Assembly: GCF_005497185.1 (NCBI RefSeq)
Contig: NZ_RJTN01000011.1
Location: forward strand, 84,618 to 148,617
DNA: 64,000 nucleotides
Direction: 5' to 3'
Source: Pectobacterium polonicum
GTDB taxonomy: Bacteria > Pseudomonadota > Gammaproteobacteria > Enterobacterales > Enterobacteriaceae
This document shows positions 9,487-21,867 of the stretch, piece by piece (position 1 is the first letter of the stretch; every line of letters starts with the position of its first letter). The position numbers and the translations under genes were made by a program. The notes beneath the pieces were generated by a model. The model saw only the letters and a list, made by a program, of their open reading frames with translations, was not told the DNA's origin and made no database searches.

Positions 9487-10944
9487 TTACATCAACGGCT
9501 TAAGCTGTTGGTAGAGTGCTTTAAATGTACGTCTCCGCTCGGCATAGTCGGCGTGGCGTTGAGCATTCGGCTGATGAACCTGCTCCAGCGGTAGCGGCGG
9601 CAAGAGCTCTGCCAGTGGCGTATGGGGATGCATAGCGATTTGTGCCAGACGGGCAGCACCGAGCGCTGGGCCGACATCCCCTCCTGTGCGGTACTCCAGC
9701 GTTTGGCCGCTGATATCCGCCAACATTTGCCGCCAGTAGGCGCTGCGTGCACCACCACCAATCAGCGTGATGCTATCGGGATTTAGCCCAGTCATATGCA
9801 GTGCATCCATGCCGTCAGCCAGCGCAAATCCCACACCTTCCAGTACTGCTTTTGCCAGTTCTGGGCGGCCGTGTTGATGGGTAAGTCCCCAGAACGCCCC
9901 TTTGGCATCAGGATTATTGTGCGGCGTGCGTTCACCGGATAAATAGGGCAAGAACCACACTGGCGTGATGGCATCATCGGCTGGCGTCGAGACGATTTCT
10001 TGCAACATGGCGGACACGCTCTCGGCGTGTGTCAGGCGAGCGACCCAATCCAGGCAGGATGCGGCGCTTAACATCACGGACATCAGGTGCCAGGTATTTG
10101 GTAACGCATGGCAGAAGCTATGGACGGCATGCCGCGGATTGCTGAGAAAACCGTCGCTAACGGCGAAATAAACGCCAGATGTGCCGAGAGACAGCATTGC
10201 CTGACCGGTTTTATACAGCCCGACACCAATTGCACCTGCTGCATTATCTCCGCCGCCAGCAATAACGGGGACGCGCTCCATACCCCAACGGCTGGCGATA
10301 TCAGGTCGCAGATAACCCGTAATCTGGCTGCCTTCATACAGCGCGGGCATATGCTCGCGGCTCAGTGCACAGGCTTCCAGCAGGGTGTCGCTCCAGTCTC
10401 GTTTGGCGACGTCCAGCCAAAGCGTTCCCGCCGCATCGGACATATCGCTGGCAAATTCCCCTGTCAGATGCCAGCGGAGATAGTCTTTCGGCAACAGGAC
10501 CTTGTCGATTTGACGGAAGATGTCGCTTTCGTTTTCCTGCACCCATTTCAATTTGGGAGCGGTAAAGCCCGGCATCATCAGGTTGCCGGTAATCTGACGC
10601 GAGGTAGGCACCAGCTGCTCCAGCGTTCGGCATTGAGCCGCGCTGCGTCCGTCATTCCAGAGAATCGCGGGCCGCAGCACGTTCTGGTGAGCATCCAGCA
10701 ACGTAGCACCGTGCATTTGCCCGGTTAGCCCCAGTGCTTTCACGGCGCGAAGATTGTGCGTGGCTGCCAACGCCTGTAGCGCCTGGTCGGTTGCCTGCCA
10801 CCAGTCTTCAGGCGCTTGCTCCGACCAGAGCGGGTGCGGACGAGAAATACTCAGCGCCGCGCTATGGCTGGCAATCACTTTTCCAGCTTCATCCAGCAGA
10901 ATGGCTTTAACACCGGACGTACCCAGATCAATACCGATATACAT
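9487..10944 (-). CDS. xylB: Xylulokinase
   Basis: A 485-residue FGGY-family sugar kinase that phosphorylates D-xylulose to xylulose 5-phosphate using ATP, giving entry to the pentose phosphate pathway. The N-terminal phosphate-binding segment MYIGIDLGTSGVKAILLD and the C-terminal nucleotide-binding GGGARSAYWRQMLADI are clear. AGGAG precedes ATG 10944 by about six bases. It is the second gene of xylAB, 66 bases after xylA, and ends 14 bases from the convergent wecH. Confidence 0.97.
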   Translation of the reverse strand: MYIGIDLGTSGVKAILLDEAGKVIASHSAALSISRPHPLWSEQAPEDWWQATDQALQALAATHNLRAVKALGLTGQMHGATLLDAHQNVLRPAILWNDGRSAAQCRTLEQLVPTSRQITGNLMMPGFTAPKLKWVQENESDIFRQIDKVLLPKDYLRWHLTGEFASDMSDAAGTLWLDVAKRDWSDTLLEACALSREHMPALYEGSQITGYLRPDIASRWGMERVPVIAGGGDNAAGAIGVGLYKTGQAMLSLGTSGVYFAVSDGFLSNPRHAVHSFCHALPNTWHLMSVMLSAASCLDWVARLTHAESVSAMLQEIVSTPADDAITPVWFLPYLSGERTPHNNPDAKGAFWGLTHQHGRPELAKAVLEGVGFALADGMDALHMTGLNPDSITLIGGGARSAYWRQMLADISGQTLEYRTGGDVGPALGAARLAQIAMHPHTPLAELLPPLPLEQVHQPNAQRHADYAERRRTFKALYQQLKPLM

Positions 10945-11010
10945 AGTGGCTCCTGATAACCTCGTGCTACGGCAGTTTTTTAACCTGCCATAGCAGGCGA
11001 GCGTACCGTT

Positions 11011-12330
11011 CTAGCCAAATAGGTGGCGGTTAACCAGATTTTCCAGCAATTCCTGCTGGCCACTCTGGTGCTGCGGTGCCAGTTGATGGCTTTGTGCATA
11101 ATGAGCGAGCGATTCCAGCGATGAATTACCTTGCAGAATTTGCTGACCCAGCTCCCCATTCCAGCCAGCGTAGCGCTTGGCGACCAGTTGATTGAGCTTA
11201 TCATCTTCAATCATTCTGGCAGCTGCCTTGAGCGCTAACGCCATCGTATCCATCGCGCCGATATGCGCATGGAAAAGGTCATAGCGATCGGTGCTCTGAC
11301 GGCGAACTTTGGCGTCAAAGTTCAAGCCACCCGTCGTAAAGCCGCCCGCTTTGAGAATCTCATACATGATCAGCGCGTTCTCTTCCACGCTGTTAGGGAA
11401 CTGATCGGTGTCCCAGCCAAGCTGCGGGTCGCCACGGTTCGCATCGACCGATCCGAAAACGCCGAGCGCGACAGCGGTGGCTATCTCATGGTGGAAGGAA
11501 TGACCCGCCAGCGTCGCGTGGTTGGCTTCAACGTTGACTTTAATCTCTTTTTCCAACCCAAACTGTTTGAGGAAGCCATAAACAGTGGCGACATCATAAT
11601 CGTACTGGTGTTTGGTCGGTTCCTGTGGTTTTGGCTCGATGAGCAGCGTGCCCTGAAAACCGATTTTGTGTTTATGCTCGACAACCATCTGCATGAAGCG
11701 GCCGATCTGTTCACGTTCCTGTCGCAGGTCGGTATTGAGTAGTGTTTCATACCCTTCACGCCCGCCCCATAGCACATAGTTTTCGCCACCTAGTTTTTTG
11801 GTCGCGTTCATTGCGGCAAATACCTGTGTGGCCGCCCAGGCAAACACATCAGGGTCGGGGTTGGTGGCCGCGCCTGCGCCATAACGAGGATTAGTGAAAC
11901 AGTTGGCGGTGCCCCACAGCAGCTTCACGCCGCTAGCCTGCTGCTTTTCCGCCAGCACATCGGTAATTACCGCAAAGTTATGCAGATACTCTTTCAGTGA
12001 GTTCCCTTCTGGCGCGACATCGACGTCATGAAAGCAGTAGTAAGGCACGCCCAGTTTTTGAAAGAATTCGAATGCGATGTCCGCCTTGCGCTTCGCCAGC
12101 TCCATCGCATCACCTGATTGTTGCCACGGCCGGGCAAAAGAGCCGACGCCGAACATATCTGCGCCGTTCCAGCAGAACGTGTGCCAATACGCGACAGCAA
12201 AGCGCAAATGGTCCGCCATGCGTTTACCGAGAATTTCCTGATCGGGATTGTAGTGACGAAAGGCGAAGAGATTGTCGCTTTGGCTACCTTCATAACGGAC
12301 TTTTTCGATCTGTTCAAAATAGGCTTGCAT
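11011..12330 (-). CDS. xylA: Xylose isomerase
   Basis: A 439-residue metal-dependent TIM-barrel enzyme that interconverts D-xylose and D-xylulose. The catalytic His/Asp pair lies in [12 protein letters not shown], and WGGREGYE and [12 protein letters not shown] supply metal-binding acidic residues. ATG 12330 follows TAAGGAG; the frame is open to 12408 but the added residues are not family-like. It is first in the xylAB operon and divergent from xylF across a 355-base control region, the enteric arrangement controlled by XylR and CRP. Confidence 0.98.
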   Translation of the reverse strand: MQAYFEQIEKVRYEGSQSDNLFAFRHYNPDQEILGKRMADHLRFAVAYWHTFCWNGADMFGVGSFARPWQQSGDAMELAKRKADIAFEFFQKLGVPYYCFHDVDVAPEGNSLKEYLHNFAVITDVLAEKQQASGVKLLWGTANCFTNPRYGAGAATNPDPDVFAWAATQVFAAMNATKKLGGENYVLWGGREGYETLLNTDLRQEREQIGRFMQMVVEHKHKIGFQGTLLIEPKPQEPTKHQYDYDVATVYGFLKQFGLEKEIKVNVEANHATLAGHSFHHEIATAVALGVFGSVDANRGDPQLGWDTDQFPNSVEENALIMYEILKAGGFTTGGLNFDAKVRRQSTDRYDLFHAHIGAMDTMALALKAAARMIEDDKLNQLVAKRYAGWNGELGQQILQGNSSLESLAHYAQSHQLAPQHQSGQQELLENLVNRHLFG

Positions 12331-12685
12331 CGTTAACTCCTTAGAAACCACCCGGACGGAAGAGACGGGAATGGGATTAATTTTCGGAGCGGATGAAGGT
12401 TTCCTCAATTACGTTATTTCACACTGAAATTCAGAGAATTATTAAATGTGCGCTGTGTCGCAAAAATGACGGTGTTTCGCTCTGAATACGCGCCGCAATA
12501 AGTAACAACATGAAAATGTAGCTCAACAATAAAATATGACCCGTATCAAAAAATGGGAATTAAACCAAAAAACATAATTGGAGGATAAAAATCTGTAATT
12601 GATGGGGGCATGTTTAGCGACAATACTCATCTGGCTATTGCTATTGGAGTCTTAGGCCCTGCATCTTAAATAAAAAAGGTACGCT
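12331..12685. promoter_or_regulatory. Divergent xylA/xylF control region
   Basis: No gene lies here. Both xyl operons start from this region, so promoters and XylR operators must be present. The half nearest xylF (about 12510-12610) is AT-rich with runs of A, the likely XylR area, but individual operator repeats could not be fixed by eye. A CRP-like site is listed separately. Confidence 0.7.
12447..12462 (+). promoter_or_regulatory. CRP-like site in xyl control region
   Basis: TGTGC-N6-TCGCA matches the CRP half-sites TGTGA-N6-TCACA with two differences. A single CRP site between divergent xylA and xylF promoters is the known E. coli arrangement, and it lies about 115 bases from the xylA start. 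Confidence 0.5.
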
Positions 12686-13684
12686 ATGATGAAAGTTAAC
12701 CATTTTTTACTCTCAGCTTGTGCCGTATTCACTTTAGCTTGTCAGCCCGGATTTGCGAAAGATGTTAAAATAGGCATGGCGATTGATGATTTGCGTCTTG
12801 AACGCTGGCAAAAAGATCGCGATCTTTTTGTTGAGCAAGCCAAAAAACAGGGTGCTGATGTGTTTGTTCAATCAGCAAACGGCAATGAAGCCACGCAAAT
12901 TTCTCAAATAGAAAACATGATCAATCGCGGTGTCGATGTATTAGTTATTATTCCTTATAACGGCCAGGTACTTGGCAATGTTATTGCGGAAGCAAAGCGT
13001 GAAGGAATAAAAGTGCTTGCTTACGATCGCATGATTAATAATGCAGATGTGGATTTTTATATTTCATTTGATAATGAAAAGGTTGGCGAACTACAGGCGA
13101 AATATCTCGTCGATAAGGTGCCCGGCGGCAACTATTTCTTAATGGGCGGTTCACCTGTTGATAATAATGCGAAGCTGTTTCGTCAGGGGCAAATGAAAGT
13201 GCTCACGCCGCTGATCGAAAGCGGAAAAATCAACGTTGTCGGCGATCAATGGGTTGATGCCTGGTTACCGGAGAATGCGCTGAAAATTATGGAAAATGCA
13301 CTAACGGCGAACAGCAATAAGATTGACGCGGTTGTTGCGTCGAACGATGCCACGGCAGGCGGCGCGATTCAGGCGCTTGCCGCACAGGGACTGGCTGGGA
13401 AAGTGGCTATTTCCGGTCAGGATGCCGATCTGGCGGCCATCAAACGTATTGTGGCAGGCACGCAAACCATGACGGTCTATAAACCGATCAGCAAGCTGGC
13501 GAAAGATGCGGCGGATATCGCCGTGGCGCTGGGTTCCGGTAAAGCACCTGAGTCTAATGCTAAATTAAACAATGGGTTGAAAGACATCCCTTCCTTCTTG
13601 CTCACGCCGATTCCCGTCGATAAATCCAATATCGATTCCACCGTCATTGCCGATGGTTTCCACAAAAAAGCGGACGTGTATTAA
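12686..13684 (+). CDS. xylF: D-xylose ABC transporter, periplasmic binding protein
   Basis: A 332-residue periplasmic protein that captures D-xylose for the XylGH importer. It has a signal peptide (residues about 1-24, ending near PGFAKDVK) and the two-lobed sugar-binding fold, with family stretches IGMAIDDLRLERWQKDRD, VIIPYNGQVLGN and VVASNDATAGGAIQAL almost identical to E. coli XylF. Two ATGs occur in tandem (12686, 12689); the first is taken. It heads xylFGHR. Confidence 0.97.
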   Translation: MMKVNHFLLSACAVFTLACQPGFAKDVKIGMAIDDLRLERWQKDRDLFVEQAKKQGADVFVQSANGNEATQISQIENMINRGVDVLVIIPYNGQVLGNVIAEAKREGIKVLAYDRMINNADVDFYISFDNEKVGELQAKYLVDKVPGGNYFLMGGSPVDNNAKLFRQGQMKVLTPLIESGKINVVGDQWVDAWLPENALKIMENALTANSNKIDAVVASNDATAGGAIQALAAQGLAGKVAISGQDADLAAIKRIVAGTQTMTVYKPISKLAKDAADIAVALGSGKAPESNAKLNNGLKDIPSFLLTPIPVDKSNIDSTVIADGFHKKADVY

Positions 13685-13804
13685 CGCACGTCGCTGCCAC
13701 TAGATTTCAGGATGCAGGAAAGATGCTCACCGGGTCACGACATGAGGTTGTGGCTCACCACTGTCACAGACGAGGTCTGGGACACCTGAATCACGGAGGC
13801 TGTG

Positions 13805-15346
13805 ATGCCACATCTGTTGGAAATGAAAAACATCACCAAGGCGTTTGGTGCGGTGAAAGCCGTCGATGATGTCAGCCTGACGCTGGAGGCTGGTCAGGTC
13901 TTGTCACTGTGCGGCGAGAATGGCTCAGGTAAATCTACCTTGATGAAGGTGCTGTGTGGCATTTACCCGCATGGCAGCTATGACGGGCAGATCGTCTTCT
14001 CTGGTGATGAGCTGCGCGCCAACCATATTCGTGATACGGAACAAAAAGGCATCGCGATTATTCATCAGGAATTGGCACTGGTGAAAGAGATGACGGTGCT
14101 GGAGAACCTCTTTTTGGGTAACGAGTGGACGCGTTTTGGCGTGATGGATTACGACAATATGTACCTTCGCTGCCAGCGTATGCTGGAGCAGGTCAAACTG
14201 GCCGTCGATCCGAATACCAAAGTGGGAGAGCTCGGATTAGGTCAGCAGCAGTTGGTGGAAATTGCCAAGGCGCTGAACAAGCAGGTGCGTCTGTTGGTGC
14301 TGGATGAGCCAACGGCCTCGTTGACTGAACGGGAAACGGGCATTCTGCTTGAGATCATTCAGGATCTGCGCGATCACGGTATTGCCTGTATCTATATTTC
14401 GCACAAGCTCAACGAAGTTAAAGCCATTTCCGATGTGATTTGCGTAATTCGCGATGGGAAGCCGATTGGCACGCGCCCGGCGGCCGAGCTGAGCGAGGAC
14501 CATATCATTGCCATGATGGTGGGGCGAGAGCTGACAGAGCTTTATCCCAATGAACCACATGCCATTGGCGAAGAAGTACTGCGCGTAGAACACCTTACTG
14601 CCTGGCATCCGGTCAATCGCCACATTCGCCGGGTGGATGATGTCTCGTTTGTACTGCACCGAGGTGAGATTCTCGGTATTGCCGGGCTGGTTGGGTCGGG
14701 GCGTACGGAAACGGTGCAATGCCTGTTTGGTGCCTATCACGGCCATTGGCAAGGTGACATCTTGATTGATGGCGAGCAGGTGACCATCAGCAACTGCCAG
14801 CAGGCGATGGCACAAGGCATTGCGATGGTGCCAGAGGATCGTAAGAAGGATGGCATCGTCCCGGTGATGAGCGTAGCGCAAAACATGACGCTGGCAGCGC
14901 TCGATCAATTCTCTGGGCCGTTTTCCATGCTGGATGATGCGCGTGAACAGGACATCATCCGGCAGTCGCTAGCAAATCTGAAAGTGAAAACCTCCAGCCC
15001 GGAGTTGGCGATCGCCCGCTTAAGCGGCGGTAACCAGCAAAAAGCGGTGCTGGCGAAATGCCTGCTGCTGAATCCTCGCATTCTGATCCTTGATGAACCC
15101 ACGCGCGGTATCGATATCGGCGCCAAATATGAAATCTATAAGCTCATTAATGCGCTGGTAAAACAGCACATTGCCGTGATTGTCATTTCTTCCGAATTGC
15201 CCGAAGTGCTGGGGTTGAGCGATCGGGTGCTGGTGATGCATCAGGGGCGTATCAAAGCGGATTTGATCAACCGTGATTTAACCCAGGAACAGGTTATGGA
15301 AGCTGCATTGAGGAGTGAACATCGTGCTGAAAATATCGCAGTCTGA
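13805..15346 (+). CDS. xylG: D-xylose ABC transporter, ATP-binding protein
   Basis: A 513-residue duplicated ATPase energising xylose uptake. The first half has a full Walker A (GENGSGKST) and Walker B ([11 protein letters not shown]). The second half has the degenerate GLVGSGRTE, signature [13 protein letters not shown] and [12 protein letters not shown], the usual asymmetry of sugar importers of the XylG/MglA/RbsA type. ATG 13805 comes after GGAGG; GTG 13802 is an alternative. It begins 120 bases after xylF and overlaps xylH. Confidence 0.97.
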   Translation: MPHLLEMKNITKAFGAVKAVDDVSLTLEAGQVLSLCGENGSGKSTLMKVLCGIYPHGSYDGQIVFSGDELRANHIRDTEQKGIAIIHQELALVKEMTVLENLFLGNEWTRFGVMDYDNMYLRCQRMLEQVKLAVDPNTKVGELGLGQQQLVEIAKALNKQVRLLVLDEPTASLTERETGILLEIIQDLRDHGIACIYISHKLNEVKAISDVICVIRDGKPIGTRPAAELSEDHIIAMMVGRELTELYPNEPHAIGEEVLRVEHLTAWHPVNRHIRRVDDVSFVLHRGEILGIAGLVGSGRTETVQCLFGAYHGHWQGDILIDGEQVTISNCQQAMAQGIAMVPEDRKKDGIVPVMSVAQNMTLAALDQFSGPFSMLDDAREQDIIRQSLANLKVKTSSPELAIARLSGGNQQKAVLAKCLLLNPRILILDEPTRGIDIGAKYEIYKLINALVKQHIAVIVISSELPEVLGLSDRVLVMHQGRIKADLINRDLTQEQVMEAALRSEHRAENIAV

Positions 15347-16505
15347 ACAACAACGTGTTGCTGGCTCTGCCTCGATGCTGCAACGCTTGAAAAGCATCAA
15401 TCTTCAGGTCTACGTGATGATTGCCGCCATCATCGCCATCATGCTCTTTTTCACCTACATGACCGACGGGGCGTATCTCAGCGCGCGTAATCTCTCCAAC
15501 CTGCTGAGGCAAACGGCGATCACCGGTATTCTGGCGGTCGGTATGGTGTTTGTCATTATCTCCGCCGAGATCGATCTGTCGGTTGGCTCGATGATGGGGC
15601 TATTGGGCGGCGCGGCGGCTATTTTTGATGTCTGGTTTGGCTGGCCTTTACCGTTGACTATCGTTGTGACACTTGCGCTGGGGTTGCTGCTTGGCGCGTG
15701 GAATGGTTGGTGGGTCGCCTACCGTAAAGTTCCTTCTTTTATCGTGACGCTGGCAGGGATGCTGGCTTTTCGCGGCATCTTAATCGGCATTACCAATGGG
15801 ACGACGGTTTCCCCGACCAGCGAAGCGATGTCGCAGATTGGGCAGAGCTATCTGCCTTCTGGCATCGGTTTTATGTTCGGAGCCATCGGGCTGATGGTGT
15901 TCATTGCCTGGCAGTGGCGTCGGCGCAGTAGCCGCGCCCGATTAGGATTACCGATAAATCCACCCACAGGCGACATCGGTCGACAGACATTGACGGCACT
16001 CGTCGTATTGGGTGCGATCTATCTGCTAAATGATTATCGCGGTGTGCCAACGCCGGTTTTGGTGCTGACGCTGTTGATGCTGGGCGGTATTTTTCTGGCA
16101 ACGCGAACTGCATTTGGTCGCCGTATTTATGCGGTGGGCGGGAACATCGATGCTGCACGTTTATCGGGCGTGAATGTCGAGCGCACTAAAATGGCGGTGT
16201 TTGCGATTAATGGCCTGATGGTCGCGGTCGCCGGGCTGATTCTCAGTTCACGATTGGGGGCGGGGTCGCCATCCGCCGGGAATATTGCCGAGCTGGATGC
16301 GATTGCGGCCTGCGTGATTGGTGGAACCAGTCTGGCTGGCGGTATTGGCAGCGTTGCAGGTGCAGTGATGGGAGCATTTATCATGGCGTCGCTGGATAAC
16401 GGGATGAGTATGCTGGATGTGCCGACATTCTGGCAATACGTCGTGAAAGGCGGAATTCTGCTGCTGGCGGTGTGGATGGATACTGCCACAAAGCGGCGTG
16501 TATAA
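15324..16505 (+). CDS. xylH: D-xylose ABC transporter, permease
   Basis: The 393-residue inner-membrane channel of the xylose importer, with roughly ten hydrophobic segments. The permease signature [21 protein letters not shown] and the coupling region [19 protein letters not shown] are present. GTG 15324 is eight bases from GAGGAG and gives the better spacing; GTG 15315 in the same frame is the alternative. It overlaps the end of xylG by 23 bases, implying translational coupling. Confidence 0.96.
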   Translation: MLKISQSEQQRVAGSASMLQRLKSINLQVYVMIAAIIAIMLFFTYMTDGAYLSARNLSNLLRQTAITGILAVGMVFVIISAEIDLSVGSMMGLLGGAAAIFDVWFGWPLPLTIVVTLALGLLLGAWNGWWVAYRKVPSFIVTLAGMLAFRGILIGITNGTTVSPTSEAMSQIGQSYLPSGIGFMFGAIGLMVFIAWQWRRRSSRARLGLPINPPTGDIGRQTLTALVVLGAIYLLNDYRGVPTPVLVLTLLMLGGIFLATRTAFGRRIYAVGGNIDAARLSGVNVERTKMAVFAINGLMVAVAGLILSSRLGAGSPSAGNIAELDAIAACVIGGTSLAGGIGSVAGAVMGAFIMASLDNGMSMLDVPTFWQYVVKGGILLLAVWMDTATKRRV

Positions 16506-16641
16506 CGTGATTGTGGGTTCATGGCGGCAATACGTGGCGGCTCGCAATAATCAGCAAATTATTTTGGCCTCTGGGGGCGCTGTGTTATTCAAGCAAGAGG
16601 ATTTTATTCAAGGAGTTTGCGATTAATGAGCACTGATAACC

Positions 16642-17820
16642 ATGTTTGAAAAACGCTATCGTATTACGCTGCTGTTTAACGCCAACAAAGTGTATGACCG
16701 TCAAGTGGTTGAAGGCGTTGGCGAATATTTACAGGCTTCTCAGTGTGATTGGGACATCTTCATTGAAGAAGATTTCCGTTGCCGCATTGATAATATCAAA
16801 GAATGGCTAGGCGATGGCGTGATTGCCGATTTTGACGATGGCGAGATCAAACAACTACTACAGGATGTGAACGTGCCATTGGTGGGGGTTGGCGGTTCCT
16901 ATCATCAGCCTGAGGATTACCCGCCTGTGCATTATATTGCCACAGATAATTATGCACTGGTGGAAAGCGCGTTTATGCACCTTAAAGAAAAAGGGCTGAA
17001 TCGCTTTGCTTTTTATGGCCTGCCAGCATCGGGTGGGAAAGGCTGGGCGCAGGAGCGGGAGCATGCTTTCCGGCAACTGGTAGCGGCAGAAAAGTATCAG
17101 GGTGTGGTGTATCAGGGAATGGAAACCTCGCCGGATAACTGGCAATACGCGCAAAATCGGCTGGCCGACTGGGTACAAGGGCTGCCGCCGCAGACAGGCA
17201 TTATCGCGGTGACGGACTCCCGTGCACGTCACCTGTTGCAGGTCTGCGAACACCTGAATATTGCCGTACCGGAAAAGCTGTGCGTCATCGGGATCGATAA
17301 CGAAGACCTGATTCGCTATCTTTCACGCGTGGCGCTGTCATCGGTAGCGCAAGGCACTCGTCAAATGGGGTATCGTGCCGCGAAACTGCTGCATCAGTTG
17401 CTGCTGGATCGGTCTGATTTGCCGCTGCAACGCATTCTGGTGCCGCCGGTTCGGGTGGTCGAGCGCCGTTCAACAGACTATCGCTCCGTGCACGATCCTG
17501 CCGTTATTCAGGCCATGCACTTTATCCGCTATCACGCCTGTAAAGGCATTAAGGTCGAGCAGGTGCTGGATGCGGTAGGGATTTCCCGCTCAAATCTGGA
17601 AAAGCGCTTCAAAGATGAGGTAGGTCAGACGATTCACGGTGTGATTCACGCAGAGAAGTTGGATCGGGCGCGCAATTTGCTGATATCGACCTCGCTCTCG
17701 ATTGGTGAGATCTCGTTGATGTGCGGCTACCCTTCACTGCCTTACTTTTACGCTGTCTTTAAGAAAGGCTATGACATCACGCCGAAAGAGTACCGTGAGC
17801 GTTATGGGGAAGGTTATTAA
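16642..17820 (+). CDS. xylR: Xylose operon regulator
   Basis: A 392-residue transcription activator. The N-terminal two-thirds resembles a periplasmic sugar-binding protein and binds D-xylose; the C-terminal 100 residues form an AraC-type double helix-turn-helix (ISRSNLEKRFKDEVGQTIHG, then LSIGEISLMCGYPSLPYFYAVFKKGYDITPKEYR). In E. coli XylR activates both xylAB and xylFGHR. It follows xylH by 136 bases. Confidence 0.97.
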   Translation: MFEKRYRITLLFNANKVYDRQVVEGVGEYLQASQCDWDIFIEEDFRCRIDNIKEWLGDGVIADFDDGEIKQLLQDVNVPLVGVGGSYHQPEDYPPVHYIATDNYALVESAFMHLKEKGLNRFAFYGLPASGGKGWAQEREHAFRQLVAAEKYQGVVYQGMETSPDNWQYAQNRLADWVQGLPPQTGIIAVTDSRARHLLQVCEHLNIAVPEKLCVIGIDNEDLIRYLSRVALSSVAQGTRQMGYRAAKLLHQLLLDRSDLPLQRILVPPVRVVERRSTDYRSVHDPAVIQAMHFIRYHACKGIKVEQVLDAVGISRSNLEKRFKDEVGQTIHGVIHAEKLDRARNLLISTSLSIGEISLMCGYPSLPYFYAVFKKGYDITPKEYRERYGEGY

Positions 17821-17857
17821 GGCTATTCGGTTTGTTCAAGTAGGAAGGTCAAGCAGG

Positions 17858-17879
17858 AAGGCGCGGCGGGGCGCGCCTT
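17858..17879. terminator. Hairpin between xylR and the DJ-1 family gene
   Basis: AAGGCGCG (17858-17865) pairs with CGCGCCTT (17872-17879) between two convergent genes. The following bases are ATTATCTT, a poor T-run, so it is a probable shared terminator. Confidence 0.5.
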
Positions 17880-17901
17880 ATTATCTTAGGCTGGTGAACG
17901 G

Positions 17902-18477
17902 TTACGCCGGTACGCGCCAGTAATCGTAATCGATGTGCTCAACCTGGAAGTTGGCGTCTTCTTTGTCACCGGTCAGACGGGTGGCGATGGTAAAGGCAAA
18001 ATCGAATGACACGCCCAGCCCCTTGCCGCTGATCAGATTGCCATCTTCAACGACTTTCTCGTTAACATAAATGCCATCGGTCACGTCTTGCCATAAATCC
18101 CCAGAGCAGACGTAGCGGCGGCCTTTAAGCAGTTTGTTGCCACCCAGTACGCGTGCGGCTGCTGAGCACAGTGGGCAGATCAGCTTGCCCGCGTCGTCAT
18201 GGCGACGGATGAACTCGACAACCATCGGGTTTGCGGCCAAGTTTACGGTACCCTGCGGGCCGCCAGGAATGACTATGGCATCAAACAGCGTGTCCTGGTT
18301 TCTTTCCAGCAGAGCATCGGCAAACATGCGAATATTGTGATAACTGTGCAACTCCAGTCTGTCATAGCATGACAGCATGGTGACTTCTATCTTCATACGG
18401 TGCAGTACATCAATCACCATGATCGCTTCTGCTTCTTCAAACCCAGGAGCCAGCAGAACGGCGACTTTCTTAGACAT
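17902..18477 (-). CDS. DJ-1/PfpI family protein
   Basis: A 191-residue cytoplasmic protein of the DJ-1/ThiJ/PfpI superfamily, close in size to YajL. The catalytic-type cysteine is Cys104 in ICPLCSAAARVL (nucleophile elbow) and the partner acid is Glu14 in PGFEEAE. Members act as deglycases, chaperones or proteases; which one applies cannot be read from the sequence. ATG 18477 is chosen since the conserved MSKKVAVLLAPGFEEAE begins there, although the frame extends to 18498. It is transcribed alone toward xylR. Confidence 0.88.
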   Translation of the reverse strand: MSKKVAVLLAPGFEEAEAIMVIDVLHRMKIEVTMLSCYDRLELHSYHNIRMFADALLERNQDTLFDAIVIPGGPQGTVNLAANPMVVEFIRRHDDAGKLICPLCSAAARVLGGNKLLKGRRYVCSGDLWQDVTDGIYVNEKVVEDGNLISGKGLGVSFDFAFTIATRLTGDKEDANFQVEHIDYDYWRVPA

Positions 18478-20236
<1,759 letters not shown>

Positions 20237-20258
20237 CTCACAGGTTGAGTAATATAAA

Positions 20259-20292
20259 AATCCGGAATCGTCTCGCGTTCCGGATTTTTTTT
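20259..20292 (+). terminator. Terminator of argG
   Basis: AATCCGGAA (20259-20267) pairs with TTCCGGATT (20278-20286), and the stem runs into eight T residues. It is a strong intrinsic terminator just after argG. Confidence 0.92.
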
Positions 20293-20504
20293 ATCTGTTT
20301 ATCATCTGTTTATGTTTGATTTTCTCGCGATATTTTTCGTTTGTGAACTCTTGCTGACAATGCAGGTTGCATCTGTACAACCGCCCTAGAAAGGGACAGA
20401 ATACCTATAAATAATCAGCCTGAATAATAATCTGAAGGCGAAGGAACTGCGGGATGGAGTGTCATTTTTTTGAGGTTATGCATTAACTTTTCAATGGAGG
20501 AAAA

Positions 20505-21155
20505 ATGTTAGAGATATTTGATGTAAATCACACCCTGTTGTCAGAAACAAAATCAGAAGAGCTATTTACCCTCAGAAAAGAGACGTTTAAAGATCGACTG
20601 AATTGGGCCGTGCAATGTACTGATGGAATGGAATTTGATCAGTATGATAATAATAACACGACTTATCTTTTTGGCATGAAAGATAACACCGTTATCTGTA
20701 GTTTGAGATTTATTGAAACAAAATACCCTAACATGATTACCGGGACGTTTTTTCCTTACTTCAAGGAGATAAATATCCCTGAAGGTAATTACCTGGAATC
20801 TAGTCGGTTCTTTGTAGATAAATCACGAGCGAAAGATATTCTCGGCAATGAATACCCAATTAGTTCTATGCTGTTTCTTTCAATGATTAATTATTCAAGG
20901 GATAAGGGTTATGATGGAATATATACGATAGTGAGTCACCCTATGCTGACAATATTAAAGCGTTCTGGCTGGGGAATTCGCGTGGTCGAGCAAGGCTTGT
21001 CAGAAAAGGAAGAAAGAGTTTATTTAGTCTTCCTTCCCGTTGATGATGAGAATCAGGAAGCGCTGGCTCGTCGTATTAACCGCAGTGGGAAATTTATGAG
21101 CAATGAATTGAAGCAGTGGCCTCTACGGGTACCTGCCGCTATTGCACAGGCTTGA
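20505..21155 (+). CDS. expI: Acyl-homoserine-lactone synthase
   Basis: A 216-residue LuxI-type synthase making N-acyl-homoserine lactone from S-adenosylmethionine and acyl-ACP. The family's invariant residues are seen: Arg24, Phe28, Trp34, Asp45, Asp48, Arg68, Glu98 and Arg101 (YLESSRFFVDK). In Pectobacterium ExpI/CarI makes 3-oxo-C6 or 3-oxo-C8 lactone and controls plant-cell-wall-degrading enzymes; the chain length made here cannot be read off. TGGAGGAAAAATG gives a clear start. It runs convergently into expR, overlapping it by 17 bases. Base composition is more AT-rich than the neighbours. Confidence 0.96.
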   Translation: MLEIFDVNHTLLSETKSEELFTLRKETFKDRLNWAVQCTDGMEFDQYDNNNTTYLFGMKDNTVICSLRFIETKYPNMITGTFFPYFKEINIPEGNYLESSRFFVDKSRAKDILGNEYPISSMLFLSMINYSRDKGYDGIYTIVSHPMLTILKRSGWGIRVVEQGLSEKEERVYLVFLPVDDENQEALARRINRSGKFMSNELKQWPLRVPAAIAQA

Positions 21156-21867
21156 TGAGCTGTAACTCAACGCCGAGCCTGATGGCATGCTTGGCATTCA
21201 GGACGCCAAGTTTTTTCACAACGTTGCCGATATGAAATTTTACCGTGCTGGTTTTGATGCCGAGAATAATCGCAACTTCCAGATAGGTTTTACCCATACT
21301 GGCCCAGTAAAGAATTTCATTTTCTCGTTGAGAGAATATGTCTTTATTGTTTGATTGTTTTTTATCTTCAATCATCTCTCTGCAAAGGGAGATGATTTTT
21401 TCATATGCCTCAATTAATAGCATCTGAAAGGTGTCTTTTTTCTCTTCAATGAATGTTTCAACATCATCTGGATACGAACTGTCCACGATAATCGATAGCA
21501 TGGCCAGATTGTCGCCATTATCGTGAAGTACAAAAGTATATCCATTGATAATATTATATTTTTTAGAGAGATCAAATATCTTGGCCAGCTGAAATCTAGT
21601 GTTAATAACCAGACTTTTCTCCCACGAGAAAGGCGATATTTTATTAAATGATGCAAGAACAACAGGATCAATGTGCTGGTATTTATTTTCTTTATAGATG
21701 TTTACCCATTCATCGGGATAACTGGAAATGATGATCATTTGAGAAGGGTTCTTCTTATTGAGAACCATAAATGAGAATTTTACGCCGTTGTAGTGATCCA
21801 GGTTTTTATTGAAGTGTTTTTTGATTACCCTGCTTATTATTTCACTATCGGTGAATAATGGCGACAT
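21139..21867 (-). CDS. expR: LuxR-type quorum-sensing regulator
   Basis: A 242-residue acyl-homoserine-lactone receptor. The N-terminal ligand domain (residues about 15-165, with YPDEWVNIYKENKYQHIDPV) is followed by a LuxR helix-turn-helix (SQRENEILYWASMGKTYLEVAI, then KTSTVKFHIGNVVKKLGV). In Pectobacterium ExpR works when free of signal, raising the RsmA repressor and so delaying virulence enzymes until the lactone accumulates. The tail-to-tail overlap with expI is the standard arrangement of this pair. ATG 21867 follows a GAGG. The gene is AT-rich like expI. Confidence 0.94.
   Translation of the reverse strand: MSPLFTDSEIISRVIKKHFNKNLDHYNGVKFSFMVLNKKNPSQMIIISSYPDEWVNIYKENKYQHIDPVVLASFNKISPFSWEKSLVINTRFQLAKIFDLSKKYNIINGYTFVLHDNGDNLAMLSIIVDSSYPDDVETFIEEKKDTFQMLLIEAYEKIISLCREMIEDKKQSNNKDIFSQRENEILYWASMGKTYLEVAIILGIKTSTVKFHIGNVVKKLGVLNAKHAIRLGVELQLIKPVQ

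Noticed and set aside
17902..18477. Annotation of the DJ-1 family gene specifically as yajL
   Set aside because: The cysteine context (CPLCSAAARVL) differs from the AAICAAP type of YajL and the locus lacks the usual thiI/xseB neighbours, so only the superfamily is named.
20340..20400. Possible lux box upstream of expI (GCAGGTTGCATCTGTACA region)
   Set aside because: The dyad is too weak against the ACCTGT-type consensus to claim, and position relative to a promoter is unclear.
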